Below are positions 8,816-17,243 of a DNA stretch of 30,469 bases, in pieces. The notes below the pieces were generated by a model. It made no database searches. It worked only from the letters and a program-made list of their open reading frames with translations, and was not told the DNA's origin. A program made the translations under genes and the position numbers. The stretch is taken from contig JAACEJ010000002.1 in assembly GCA_011682565.1 (NCBI GenBank), positions 1-30,469 on the forward strand, read 5' to 3'. How positions within the stretch are numbered: position 1 is the stretch's first letter; each line of letters opens with the position of its first letter. Source of the DNA: Actinomycetota bacterium (GTDB lineage: Bacteria > Zhuqueibacterota > Zhuqueibacteria > Residuimicrobiales > Krinioviventaceae).

Positions 8816-9000
8816 AGTTGTTGGTTTGTCTCTATATGTTGTGTATGGAGGCATCGTAAGAGGGAATCCGGTTATAATCCGGAACTGCCCCGCAGCGGTA
8901 ATCAGGAACGACCGCCATCTTATGCACTGCCTGACCGGTGGGAAGCGATGGCCAGTAGGAAACCCGTAATGCCTGAAAGTCCGAAGACCTGCCAATGACT
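8816..9000 (+). ncRNA. Cobalamin (adenosylcobalamin) riboswitch
   Basis: Conserved blocks appear in the right order: GGGAATCCGG near 8863, CTGCCCCGCAGCGGTAA (8885-8901), GGTGGGAAGCGATGGCCAG (8937-8955), and AGTCCGAAGACCTGCC (8978-8993). The closing helix can be formed by TTGG (8821-8824) with CCAA (8992-8995), extended by AGT with ACT. The riboswitch lies on the plus strand ahead of nrdD. By the known logic of this class, B12 binding reduces expression of a B12-independent isozyme, here the class III ribonucleotide reductase. I could not identify a clear intrinsic terminator between 9000 and 9254, so the off-switch may act on translation or by an unrecognised hairpin. Confidence 0.93.
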
Positions 9001-9254
9001 CCGCTTGATGCGGTGTGACATCTTGCTTTCGCGGGAAATGCAAATGCTCGCAAACCAAAGGGACTATTTCCTCGTTTTATCATTCCCTTGTTTGTGTTCT
9101 TCCTCTCCAACTCCTGCGATGGCGATTTGTCTCTTTTGGAAATGGATGCGCGGACATCATTTCCGGGATGGAACATTCCTGTAAACTGCCCGGACCTTCC
9201 ATTTTTCTCAGAATCAGATAATCTTTTAAAAACTTACCGGAAGGAGTCAGGAAA
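9001..9254 (+). promoter_or_regulatory. Long untranslated leader / expression platform between riboswitch and nrdD
   Basis: About 254 nt separate the aptamer from the nrdD start. GATG/CATC (9007-9022 region) and TCCGGG/CCCGGA (about 9163-9204) can pair, but neither is followed by a good U-run. The nrdD ribosome-binding site AAGGAG is at 9241-9246, 8 nt before ATG. No credible coding sequence is seen in this stretch. Confidence 0.5.
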
Positions 9255-11414
9255 ATGGAAACAATCACCCTGGAACAGGACTGTAGTGTCGTTACTTCAC
9301 CCCAGGAGTCTTCCCACTTTACCCACGTTCGTAAACGAGACGGCAGAACGGCCCCGTTCGATGCCGCAAAAATCGAGGCGGTTATCCTGAAAGCGGGCAA
9401 AGCGAGCGAAGAATTCAACGGAGAAATAGCTCGTCAATTGGCGCTCAGGGTGCTAAATATCGCTCAGATGACATTGCATACCCGGCTGCCGAACGTGGAA
9501 CAACTCCAGGACATCGTAGAAGATGTCTTGCTCACCAGTCCATTCAAAAAAACGGCAAAAGCCTATATCCTCTATCGCGACCAGCACACCCGCATTCGCG
9601 AACTGGTTCGCAAGGCGGACGTGGATTTAATTGACAACTACCTGGAACGGCTGGACTGGAAGGTCCAGGAGAACAGTAACATGTCCTACTCCCTTCAGGG
9701 GTTGAATAATTATATTTCCAGTGAGGTCAGTAAAACTTATTGGCTCAATAAAATATATCCGGCAGAAATTCGCCAGGCCCACCTTTCAGGAGATTTCCAC
9801 ATCCACGATCTGGGGCTGCTCAGTGTGTATTGTGTGGGCTGGGATTTACAGGATTTGCTCATGATGGGTTTCAAGGGTGTTTCAGGCAAAGTGGAGAGTA
9901 AGCCGGCACGGCATTTCCGCACGGCGCTGGGGCAGATGGTTAATTTCTTTTACACCCTCCAGGGCGAAGCCGCCGGGGCCCAGGCGTTCTCCAATGTGGA
10001 CACCTTGCTGGCGCCGTTCATCCGCTACGATGGACTCAGCTTCAAAGAGGTAAAACAGGCGATGCAGGAGTTCCTTTTCAATATCAATATCCCCACCCGG
10101 GTCGGGTTTCAAACGCCTTTTACCAACATCACACTGGATTTGCAGCCGCCGGCGACGCTGGCCAACCAACCCGTGGTGATTGGTGGGAAAGTGCAGGAAG
10201 CGACTTACAGCGAGTTTCAGCAAGAGATGCACGTTTTTAATCGCGCGTTTCTGGAGGCGATTGCCGAAGGGGATGCCAGAGGGCGGGTGTTTACATTTCC
10301 CATTCCTACCTATAACATCTCTGAAGATTTTGATTGGGATGCTCCCGAATTAAAGGCGCTATGGGAGGTGACAGCCAAATATGGTATTCCTTATTTCGCC
10401 AATTTTGTCAATTCAGACATGTCACCGGATGATGCCCGATCCATGTGCTGCCGATTGCGCCTGGATTTGCGACACCTGGAAAAGCGCGGTGGAGGGCTGT
10501 TTGGCGCGAATCCACTGACCGGCTCCATTGGGGTTGTGACCATTAACATGTCCAGACTCGGCTATCTGAGCGTGAATAAATCGGATTTCATAAACCGACT
10601 CGACGCCCTGTTGGAAAAGGCGCGTACCAGTCTGGAGATTAAGCGCAAGGTACTGGAAAAGCTAACCGATAAAAATCTCTATCCGTACACCCGCTATTAT
10701 CTGCGTCATGTCAAACAGCGCCACGGGCAATATTGGCACAACCACTTTTCTACCATCGGTGTGGTGGGAATGAATGAGGCCTGCCTGAACCTGCTCGATA
10801 AAGACATCGGTACAGAGAATGGGCTTGGTTTTGCCACAGAGGTGCTGGAATACATACGGGAACGGCTATTGACTTTTCAGGAAGATACCGGAAATATGTA
10901 TAACCTGGAAGCGACGCCGGCCGAAGGGGCGGCCTATCGTCTGGCCCGCCTGGATAAACAAAATTATCCGGATATTATCTCTGCCCACGAATCCTCAGGG
11001 GACTCATCGGCAAAGCCCATGTATTCAAATTCGACCCAGCTTCCAGTGCATTATACCCACGACATCTGGAAAGTACTGGAACTGCAGGATCCCTTGCAAA
11101 CCAAATACACGGGGGGAACGGTGCTGCATATTTTCTTGGGAGAGTCTGTCGCCGATCCACTTGCGCTGAAAGGATTCATTCGCAAAGTGTGCGAAAATTA
11201 CCAACTCCCGTACATTACAATAACGCCTGTCTTTAGTGTCTGTCCGGAACACGGGTACTTGCGTGGCAGAGTAGCGGAGTGTCCGCACTGTGGCGCAAAA
11301 ACAGAAATTTACTCCCGCGTCGTGGGCTACCTGCGTCCGGTGGATCAATGGAACGAAGGGAAACAGGATGAATTTAAGCACCGGGTGAACTATCGTTTAG
11401 GGGATGTCCTGTGA
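9255..11414 (+). CDS. nrdD: Anaerobic (class III) ribonucleoside-triphosphate reductase
   Basis: Reduces ribonucleoside triphosphates to dNTPs using a glycyl radical, in the cytoplasm and under anoxia. The 719-residue protein has an N-terminal ATP-cone (about 16-105, HVRKRDGRTAPFDAAKI), the allosteric on/off domain. The catalytic barrel contains SMCCRLRLDL with Cys398/Cys399 in the thiyl-radical loop, followed by KRGGGLFGANPLTGSIGVV. A C-terminal zinc site reads CPEHGY and CPHCG; this Cys-His-Cys-Cys arrangement is common in the family. The glycyl radical is Gly691 in RVVGYLRPVDQWNEGK. Length is normal. AAGGAG precedes ATG 9255 by 8 nt. Its stop overlaps the nrdG start by 4 bp, so translation is probably coupled. 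It is under a cobalamin riboswitch, which predicts that a B12-dependent class II reductase exists elsewhere in the genome. Confidence 0.97.
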   Translation: METITLEQDCSVVTSPQESSHFTHVRKRDGRTAPFDAAKIEAVILKAGKASEEFNGEIARQLALRVLNIAQMTLHTRLPNVEQLQDIVEDVLLTSPFKKTAKAYILYRDQHTRIRELVRKADVDLIDNYLERLDWKVQENSNMSYSLQGLNNYISSEVSKTYWLNKIYPAEIRQAHLSGDFHIHDLGLLSVYCVGWDLQDLLMMGFKGVSGKVESKPARHFRTALGQMVNFFYTLQGEAAGAQAFSNVDTLLAPFIRYDGLSFKEVKQAMQEFLFNINIPTRVGFQTPFTNITLDLQPPATLANQPVVIGGKVQEATYSEFQQEMHVFNRAFLEAIAEGDARGRVFTFPIPTYNISEDFDWDAPELKALWEVTAKYGIPYFANFVNSDMSPDDARSMCCRLRLDLRHLEKRGGGLFGANPLTGSIGVVTINMSRLGYLSVNKSDFINRLDALLEKARTSLEIKRKVLEKLTDKNLYPYTRYYLRHVKQRHGQYWHNHFSTIGVVGMNEACLNLLDKDIGTENGLGFATEVLEYIRERLLTFQEDTGNMYNLEATPAEGAAYRLARLDKQNYPDIISAHESSGDSSAKPMYSNSTQLPVHYTHDIWKVLELQDPLQTKYTGGTVLHIFLGESVADPLALKGFIRKVCENYQLPYITITPVFSVCPEHGYLRGRVAECPHCGAKTEIYSRVVGYLRPVDQWNEGKQDEFKHRVNYRLGDVL

Positions 11415-12055
11415 AAATCGGTGGCTTCCAATCGGTGACCCTGAGCGACTTTCCCGGACACATTGCAGCCACTATTTTTATCCAAGGCTGCAATTTCCGC
11501 TGCCCGTTCTGTCACAATGGCGAACTGATTCCCGTGAGTGTCCCCATCAGTGAATTGCTGGATGAACAGGTGGTGCTGGCAGGCCTTGGGAAACGACGCA
11601 AGTTGCTGGATGGGGTTGTGTTTACCGGCGGCGAGCCCACTCTGCAACCTGATCTGGCGGAATTCATGGACAAAATTCAACAAATGGGCCTGAAGATCAA
11701 ACTGGATACCAACGGCAGTCGTCCCGATGTTCTGGAACGGCTGCTTGTTGCAGGGCTATTGGACTATGTTGCGATGGATATCAAAGCTCCGCTGTCCAAG
11801 CCAAAATATAACAAATTGACAGGTATCGACTGCCCATTGGATAAAATAGAGCAAAGCATTAGAATTTTAAACACTGGCAATATAGCGGTAGAATTTCGTA
11901 CGACTTTTGTTTCTGCTCTGTTGACTCGAGGCGATATTGATTCCATAAAATCAATGTTGCCCTCCAAATGTAAGCATACCGTGCAGGATTTTATTTCGGA
12001 AAACGCACTGGATCAAACTCTAAAAACCCAAAGACAGGACAGAAGGCTCTTTTAG
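11411..12055 (+). CDS. nrdG: Class III ribonucleotide reductase activating enzyme (radical SAM), 3' end probably frameshifted
   Basis: Generates the glycyl radical on NrdD using S-adenosylmethionine and a 4Fe-4S cluster. The cluster motif CNFRCPFC (CX3CX2C) lies at about residues 28-35, and the SAM-binding GGEP follows in VVFTGGEPTLQPDL. The start is GTG 11411, overlapping the nrdD stop (GTGA). The reading frame stops at 12055 after 214 residues, just after a TTTT run. In the -1 frame across that run, about 24 more sensible codons follow (LLETAGTIRKINRQLQ...) to TAA at 12121-12123. This would give about 237 residues, closer to relatives of this activase type. A one-base indel (biological or assembly) near 12050-12053 is therefore suspected. 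Catalytic residues are unaffected. The function call is firm; the true C-terminus is uncertain. Confidence 0.9.
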   Translation: MKIGGFQSVTLSDFPGHIAATIFIQGCNFRCPFCHNGELIPVSVPISELLDEQVVLAGLGKRRKLLDGVVFTGGEPTLQPDLAEFMDKIQQMGLKIKLDTNGSRPDVLERLLVAGLLDYVAMDIKAPLSKPKYNKLTGIDCPLDKIEQSIRILNTGNIAVEFRTTFVSALLTRGDIDSIKSMLPSKCKHTVQDFISENALDQTLKTQRQDRRLF

Positions 12056-12186
12056 AGACAGCCGGAACAATTCGAAAGATTAACCGGCAGTTGCAAAAAG
12101 ATGCCGGCATATCCAAAAGTTAAAACTTTAAGCTGATTGAACTGAGAAATAAAATACGATAATTTTTTTATTGGATGGAAGATAAA

Positions 12187-12753
12187 ATGAGTATTAGACC
12201 AGATGTATGGATTAGAGAAAAAGCTCTGAAAGAAGGCATGATTGAACCGTTTGTCGAGCAGCAGATGCGTGAGGCAGATAATCGGGCGATAATATCCTAT
12301 GGCTTGTCTTCGTTTGGCTATGATATTCGTGTTTCGAATCATTTTCGCATCTTTACCAATGTTTATGGCACAATCGTCGACCCCAAGGCATTTGATCCTA
12401 AAGGACTCATCGAAATCGAAAGCGATGTATGTATAATTCCGCCTAATAGTTTTGCATTGGCTTTGAGCGTCGAAACGTTCAAAATTCCGCGAAATGTTTT
12501 AACCATTTGCGTCGGCAAATCGACTTATGCCCGCTGCGGGATAATCGTTAATGTAACGCCTTTCGAGCCTGGCTGGCAAGGGCGGGCGGTTTTGGAAATT
12601 TCCAATACCACGAATCTTCCTGCGAAGGTTTATGCCAATGAGGGTCTCGCCCAGGTGCTGTTTTTCGAATCAGATATCCCGTGTGAAACTTCCTATGCAG
12701 ACCGAAAAGGAAAATATCAAAACCAAAAGGGCATAACCTTGCCGCAAGTATAG
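12187..12753 (+). CDS. dcd: dCTP deaminase
   Basis: Deaminates dCTP to dUTP for thymidylate synthesis, in the cytoplasm. The protein is 188 residues; E. coli Dcd has 193. Seen motifs: IISYGLSSFGYDIRVS near residue 35, GKSTYARCGI with the conserved Ser and Arg of the nucleotide site, and PGWQGRAVLEISN with catalytic Glu137 (equivalent to E138 of E. coli Dcd). An ATG at 12175 is in frame, but the start at 12187 (MSIRPDVWIRE) matches the family and has GGAAG upstream. It lies 131 nt after nrdG. A weak promoter-like pair (TTGAAC 12137-12142, TAATTT 12160-12165, 17-nt spacer) could give independent expression. Placement after nrdDG makes a dNTP-supply unit. A bifunctional deaminase/dUTPase cannot be excluded by eye. 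Confidence 0.93.
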   Translation: MSIRPDVWIREKALKEGMIEPFVEQQMREADNRAIISYGLSSFGYDIRVSNHFRIFTNVYGTIVDPKAFDPKGLIEIESDVCIIPPNSFALALSVETFKIPRNVLTICVGKSTYARCGIIVNVTPFEPGWQGRAVLEISNTTNLPAKVYANEGLAQVLFFESDIPCETSYADRKGKYQNQKGITLPQV

Positions 12754-12891
12754 CCATGTAATCTTCAAGTATGAAAATTATTGCCAAAGAACTGGAAAAA
12801 ATCCGTGAGAGGTTTAAAAGCTATTTAAAATGCGTCCTCTTTAATCAATGTCGAAATGCAGGCGGAAGCCTGAAAGAGCCTTGCACACGAC

Positions 12892-15800
12892 TCAGCGCAG
12901 CAGCATTATCTTTTCCATGCGCTCAAACTCATTGACCCGGAACCGAATCAGGTAGACTCCCGAAGGCAGCGATGCACCGCTAAAGCTGAGCCGATGATCG
13001 CCGGCTGACATATTCGTCTGTAACAACATCGCCACCTGTTCGCCGCGCATGTTGTAAACGCGCATATCCACCAGGCCGCTTTTTGCCAGGCCAAAGTGTA
13101 TGGTCGTAGCTGGATTAAACGGATTGGGATAGTTTTGCACCAGGTAATAGCTGTGCGCCGCCATAGGGGCATCGGCGACGCCGGTTTCTCCGATTCGCAT
13201 GGCCGCCGACAAAGCGGAAGTATTGCCGTCTGCATCCGTCGCCGTAGCGGTGACCATGGACAGAGTCGGCGATGCTTGCAGAGACAAAGTGAAATTGCCC
13301 GAGCCGTCGGCTGTAGTCGTTCCCAGGTATTCCCTGGCCTGGTCGTTCTTGTCATTGAATATTTCAATGCTCTCTCCGGCGCCTGCCCGACCCATTACTT
13401 TATCAGGCAAAGCGGACAGCAGCGTGGGTGCGGCTATATTATTATTGGTATTTGGTCCCAGATAAATGCCGGTGAATTCATTCCCGGTCAAGCGGTTCCG
13501 GCTCAATGTATTGCGCACCGCTCCTTCCTGGATGCCGATCGCATACAACCGGCAAAAACCAATTCTGTTGTTTTTCACAATATTATCGTGCGAGGAGTCG
13601 CTCAGCCACACGCCGACATTCAGATTACCAACTTTTTCCCAGGACGGCGACACATTAAAGTAATTTTCCCTCACCATCAATCGGGAGCTTTGCCAGGAGG
13701 TCAATCCAACACCGCTGCCTGCAATCGTGTTTTGCGCAACCTCTATACTATCAGAGGACTGAATGACGACGGGGCCATAAAAACTGGCAAAAGATCGATC
13801 TTTTTGGCGATTGAGACCAATAATATTGCCCGCGACCCCAATAGCGTTGCTCTGCTCAATATACAATTCTGCCTGGCCGCTACCTGAAAACAGGTTCCCG
13901 GCGGAGGAATCTGTTGCGCCGATTTGAAGATTGGAACAATTAAACGCATATACGGAATAACTAACATTTCCCAACGAGTCCGTCCCCGACGGATCTGAGC
14001 CGAAATAGCAGCCGGACAGGCGTCCGCCGTTGACAGCGTTTAAACTGATGCCGTTCCCATAGCGGGAAATAATCACATCAAAAATATCAAGTTCAACCAA
14101 CGAACTGGCCGAAAAACAGGGGCCTTTAATATCTCCCATCAACTGCCCGTCGAACATGATCTCCGGGCCGAACGGATTGCTGTCTTCCCCGATAAAAGCG
14201 GTTTGGGAACGACCGTCGATTGTCAGGCTGTCCGCTGTGATATTTAACGTCTGCCGGGTTTTTATCGTCCAGACGCCGTTTCCGACGTCAAAACCGGCAT
14301 CGGATTTGGGAATATTAAATTCAATGCGTTTGGCTCCCGTGCTGCTATGCGCTGCTTCCAGCGCTTCGGTTATGGAACCCGTACCGGTTTCGCTGGTAGT
14401 GGTTACGATAAAACTGTCGCCATTCCCGCCACTTTTGGGAATGACCGGAGCAGCGAATGCCGATGTATTCCCGGAGACATCTGTAGCAGTGGCCGTCACA
14501 AAAGGGCCCTGCGCTTTTCCCGTCCAGATAAATTGACCGCTTTCATCAGCCATAATGGCGCCCTCAAATATTTCTCCCTGGCCATCCTCATCGGAAAATA
14601 ACTCGATGGTCGCATTGGGGCTGGTCTGGCCTTCAATCGATTTGTTTCCAGCGGTCAAAACGGGCGGCTGAATGTCTGCATTGGCGTCGGCGCCTATTAA
14701 AATACCGGTGACGATGTTGTCATGAATACTGTTTTTTGAAATCGTGTTATGGTTGCTATTGTAAATATAAATGCCAAACTGGTTTGCCTGAGCAATTTCT
14801 CCGGATGCATCCGTGCCGAGATAACATCCGGTAACAGAGTTATTATGCGCCGATTCTCCGTTTATGCTGATTCCCGGGCCAGGAATGACATTGACGACAA
14901 GATGAGAAATGCGATTGTAAGCGCTGCTGAGCAACAATCCCCTGGACACAACGTCGGTTGCATTCGTGGTTAAAATTATTTCCGGCCCGTCAATGTTTGT
15001 ATCTTCTCCAACGCTTTCTTGTTGAGAATTGCCGTCGATAAAAAGACTGTCGTCGCTGATTGCCGGAAGGTCGCTATCGATCAGTATCGTCCAGGTTCCG
15101 GCTGAAGGAGCGTAGCCTGGATCCTCCAGGGGAAGATCGAAGCGAATGGTATCCGCGCCAATGCCCCGGTTCGCCAGGTTTATGGCCTCCCGCAGCGACC
15201 ATAAACCACTGTCGTGCGTATTGGCCACGCGGATTCCCGGCGACGGCACATAGTCCGGTGTTTCGGTCATCCAGATGCCGTCGCCCCATGTGGAAGCGTA
15301 CAATTTCGTGCAATCGCCGTTCATGGCCAGGCCGGTCACCTGTATTTCATCCAGGCCAAAGGCTGAAAAGGCGCGGCCGCCGTTTTCGGACATCCACGCT
15401 CCACGCACGCCGGATGCGTAAGAACTGCCGCCAAAAATGCGTCCAGGATGACAGGAATCAAGCTGAAAGTTGAATAGCGGCTGCGTGCTCAGCTGCTTCC
15501 AGTTCGCCCCGTGGTTATCCGAGCGGTAGAGAACACTGCCTTCCTTTAAAAAATAGACAGAGCCGTTTCTTTCATCGACTGCCATTTTCTGCGCGTGCCA
15601 GGCGGTAAATGCGATGTTCTGCCAGGTTGAGCCGCCGTCAAGCGAGCGAAACAGCGGCGGATTGTAGGGCTGCGGATGATCGGCCAGCTCCACGGGAATA
15701 TAAAGAATGTTGTTGGCGGCATCCTCGACAATATCCCAGCAAATCACATAATGCGTAGCGACGCCAAAAGGATGGTGGGTAAAGTGGAGACCGCCGTCCA

Positions 15801-16314
15801 CGGATTTGTAGATTCCGGGCGTGGGGCTGGTTTCCGTTTGCGGGCCGAGGTAAATGCTGCCGTCGATCTTGCTCACCAACACCGAGCGAATGTACTCCGG
15901 GCAGGTGTAGACGATGCTCCAGGTCTTTCCCCTGTCTTGCGATTTGTAAAGTTTGTCCCACACGGCGGCGTAGACGATATTCGGATTGGCCGGATCGATC
16001 TGCAGTCCTTCCGCATCCAGCCCGCGTCCGCTGATGGCGTGCGTCCAATGGAGGCCGCCGTCGCGTGTGACGTACAAGCCGTTCTCGATGGAAACGACAT
16101 ACCAGATATTGTCATCCTGCGGATCGACGATGATGTTGTTGGCGTTGTTCAGGCCGGGAGCGTTTCCTTTTCTTTGCCATAACCAGTTTTCGCCTTGCAT
16201 TGTTTTTTTGCGGAGCGAGGCGTTTTCGGGGTTTTGCATCTGACCCGACGCAGGCATTTGCAAAAAGAAAATGTGCAATGCCGCCATTAACAGTACGACT
16301 CTTTTTGTCTGCAT
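12892..16314 (-). CDS. Secreted Asp-box propeller plus beta-helix protein with C-terminal sorting domain
   Basis: A 1140-residue protein. It starts at ATG 16314 (MQTKRVVLLMAAL) with AGGAG 10 nt upstream; a longer frame to 16350 lacks a signal-peptide start. The signal peptide ends near PASGQ. Residues about 45-365 carry BNR/Asp-box repeats (TRDGGLHWTH, SQDRGKTWS, SVDGGLHFTH, SLDGGSTWQN), a sialidase-like propeller. Two tandem modules follow, each a beta-helix opened by SLREAI or SITEALE and closed by an Ig-like segment ending VTATATD..GNTSA. The C-terminus (YPNPFNPATTIHFGL ... SGVYLIRF) is a type A sorting domain as in proteins exported by the type IX system or its Calditrichota/KSB1 relatives. 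Cell-surface or secreted location is inferred. No enzymatic residues are evident, so adhesion or glycan binding is as likely as catalysis. Confidence 0.8.
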   Translation of the reverse strand: MQTKRVVLLMAALHIFFLQMPASGQMQNPENASLRKKTMQGENWLWQRKGNAPGLNNANNIIVDPQDDNIWYVVSIENGLYVTRDGGLHWTHAISGRGLDAEGLQIDPANPNIVYAAVWDKLYKSQDRGKTWSIVYTCPEYIRSVLVSKIDGSIYLGPQTETSPTPGIYKSVDGGLHFTHHPFGVATHYVICWDIVEDAANNILYIPVELADHPQPYNPPLFRSLDGGSTWQNIAFTAWHAQKMAVDERNGSVYFLKEGSVLYRSDNHGANWKQLSTQPLFNFQLDSCHPGRIFGGSSYASGVRGAWMSENGGRAFSAFGLDEIQVTGLAMNGDCTKLYASTWGDGIWMTETPDYVPSPGIRVANTHDSGLWSLREAINLANRGIGADTIRFDLPLEDPGYAPSAGTWTILIDSDLPAISDDSLFIDGNSQQESVGEDTNIDGPEIILTTNATDVVSRGLLLSSAYNRISHLVVNVIPGPGISINGESAHNNSVTGCYLGTDASGEIAQANQFGIYIYNSNHNTISKNSIHDNIVTGILIGADANADIQPPVLTAGNKSIEGQTSPNATIELFSDEDGQGEIFEGAIMADESGQFIWTGKAQGPFVTATATDVSGNTSAFAAPVIPKSGGNGDSFIVTTTSETGTGSITEALEAAHSSTGAKRIEFNIPKSDAGFDVGNGVWTIKTRQTLNITADSLTIDGRSQTAFIGEDSNPFGPEIMFDGQLMGDIKGPCFSASSLVELDIFDVIISRYGNGISLNAVNGGRLSGCYFGSDPSGTDSLGNVSYSVYAFNCSNLQIGATDSSAGNLFSGSGQAELYIEQSNAIGVAGNIIGLNRQKDRSFASFYGPVVIQSSDSIEVAQNTIAGSGVGLTSWQSSRLMVRENYFNVSPSWEKVGNLNVGVWLSDSSHDNIVKNNRIGFCRLYAIGIQEGAVRNTLSRNRLTGNEFTGIYLGPNTNNNIAAPTLLSALPDKVMGRAGAGESIEIFNDKNDQAREYLGTTTADGSGNFTLSLQASPTLSMVTATATDADGNTSALSAAMRIGETGVADAPMAAHSYYLVQNYPNPFNPATTIHFGLAKSGLVDMRVYNMRGEQVAMLLQTNMSAGDHRLSFSGASLPSGVYLIRFRVNEFERMEKIMLLR

Positions 16315-16378
16315 TGGCGCATGTCTCCTAAAATGGATGTTTGGAACCAATCCCGGGGATAAGCATCGACGAGGAAGA

Positions 16379-16384
16379 ATTATA
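16379..16384 (-). promoter_or_regulatory. Candidate -10 box for the sorting-domain protein
   Basis: The minus strand reads TATAAT here, about 65 nt before the ATG at 16314, in the 102-nt gap after the SDR gene. No convincing -35 hexamer lies at the proper distance, so this is tentative. Confidence 0.3.
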
Positions 16385-16416
16385 AACCGGGCGTAAAGCC
16401 AACGGCATGAAGCGCG

Positions 16417-17193
16417 CTACACATGCATGCCGCCGTCCATTAAAATATTTTCACCGTTGATATAGGCCGAGGCGTCCGAGGCCAGCAGCACCACCAGCCC
16501 TTTGATGTCGTCGTTGTTTGCCATTCGGCCCACGGGAACTTTTTTATTATAGTTCTCCAAAAAGCGCTGCGGCTGGTTGTCGAACAGGCCGCCGGGACTG
16601 ATGCAGTTGACGCGGATTTTTTTCTGCGCCAGCACGCGGGCCAGGTAGCGCGTCAGGGTAATCAGACCGCCGCGGTGGAAAAAGTAATCCGGCGGCGGAT
16701 TGCCCATGTCCGTGCCATCATAATTCGACAAATCCGGGCCGTACATGCCCATCATCGAGCTGATATTGATGATGCTGCCGCCGCCGTTTGTTGCGATGAG
16801 ATCGGCCATTTCGCGCACAATGTCCATCATGCCCGTGGCATTGACGCGCATCGACTCGGCGAACTGCTCGATCGGCGCATCGTATCCGTGCATGGGACGC
16901 GCGACGGCATTATTGACAAAGACATCCAGCCCCCCGAACTTTTCCCGAATGTCCTCCTTCAGCGTCATAACCGAGTCATGCTCGGCCTGGTCAACGCGCA
17001 TGGCGTGCACATCCAGTCCCCTGTCGCGGAATTCCCGCACCACTTTTTCTCCCGCCTCCAAATTCCGCGACGCCGTAATCACCGTGCCGTCGGCCTCCGC
17101 CAGTCCCTCGACAATGCACTTTCCGTATCGCCCCGCACCGCCGGTGACGAGAATGATCTTGTCTCTCAAAGAGAGCAGTTCTTTGACATTCAT
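16417..17193 (-). CDS. Short-chain dehydrogenase/reductase (SDR), sugar-metabolism type
   Basis: A 258-residue cytoplasmic NAD(P)-dependent oxidoreductase of the classical SDR family. The Rossmann glycine motif is TGGAGRYG (about 17-24), followed by NNA (VFVNNAVAR), the active-site serine in NISSMMGMYG, and a PGG after the active site. The catalytic YxxxK motif is altered: it reads YFFHR, so the expected lysine is arginine (CGC codon, plus-strand 16672-16674). The C-terminal ASDASAYINGENILMDGG is typical. ATG 17193 is chosen because AAGGGAG lies 8 nt upstream; an in-frame GTG at 17211 overlaps that site and a heptamer repeat. It lies downstream of the Gfo/Idh gene and the four-helix-bundle relic. 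The substrate is probably a sugar or uronate derivative, by context only. Confidence 0.85.
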   Translation of the reverse strand: MNVKELLSLRDKIILVTGGAGRYGKCIVEGLAEADGTVITASRNLEAGEKVVREFRDRGLDVHAMRVDQAEHDSVMTLKEDIREKFGGLDVFVNNAVARPMHGYDAPIEQFAESMRVNATGMMDIVREMADLIATNGGGSIINISSMMGMYGPDLSNYDGTDMGNPPPDYFFHRGGLITLTRYLARVLAQKKIRVNCISPGGLFDNQPQRFLENYNKKVPVGRMANNDDIKGLVVLLASDASAYINGENILMDGGMHV

Positions 17194-17205
17194 GGGTTTT
17201 TCTCC

Positions 17206-17243
17206 CTTCACAAATCAAAAATCGTTAATCGTAAATCATCTTT
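17206..17243 (-). repeat. Heptamer repeat cluster 1 (one copy, four units)
   Basis: Minus-strand GATTNNN units in exact 7-nt steps fill the 42-nt gap between the four-helix-bundle relic and the SDR gene. The stop codon of the relic (TGA at 17236-17238) is part of the repeat. This copy has one unit fewer than most others. Confidence 0.8.

Noticed and set aside
9088..9390. Plus-strand ORF in the nrdD leader
   Set aside because: It overlaps the nrdD start in another frame, has no ribosome-binding site and no recognisable motif.
12859..12872. Hairpin CAGGC-GGAA-GCCTG between the convergent dcd and sorting-domain genes
   Set aside because: Only 5 bp and no U-run on either strand, so it cannot be called a terminator.
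12771..12935. Plus-strand 54-codon ORF after dcd (MKIIAKELEKIRERFKSYLK...)
   Set aside because: The first 20 residues look protein-like, but there is no ribosome-binding site, it runs into the convergent sorting-domain gene, and the tail is antisense to that gene. It may be a gene stump, but support is too weak.
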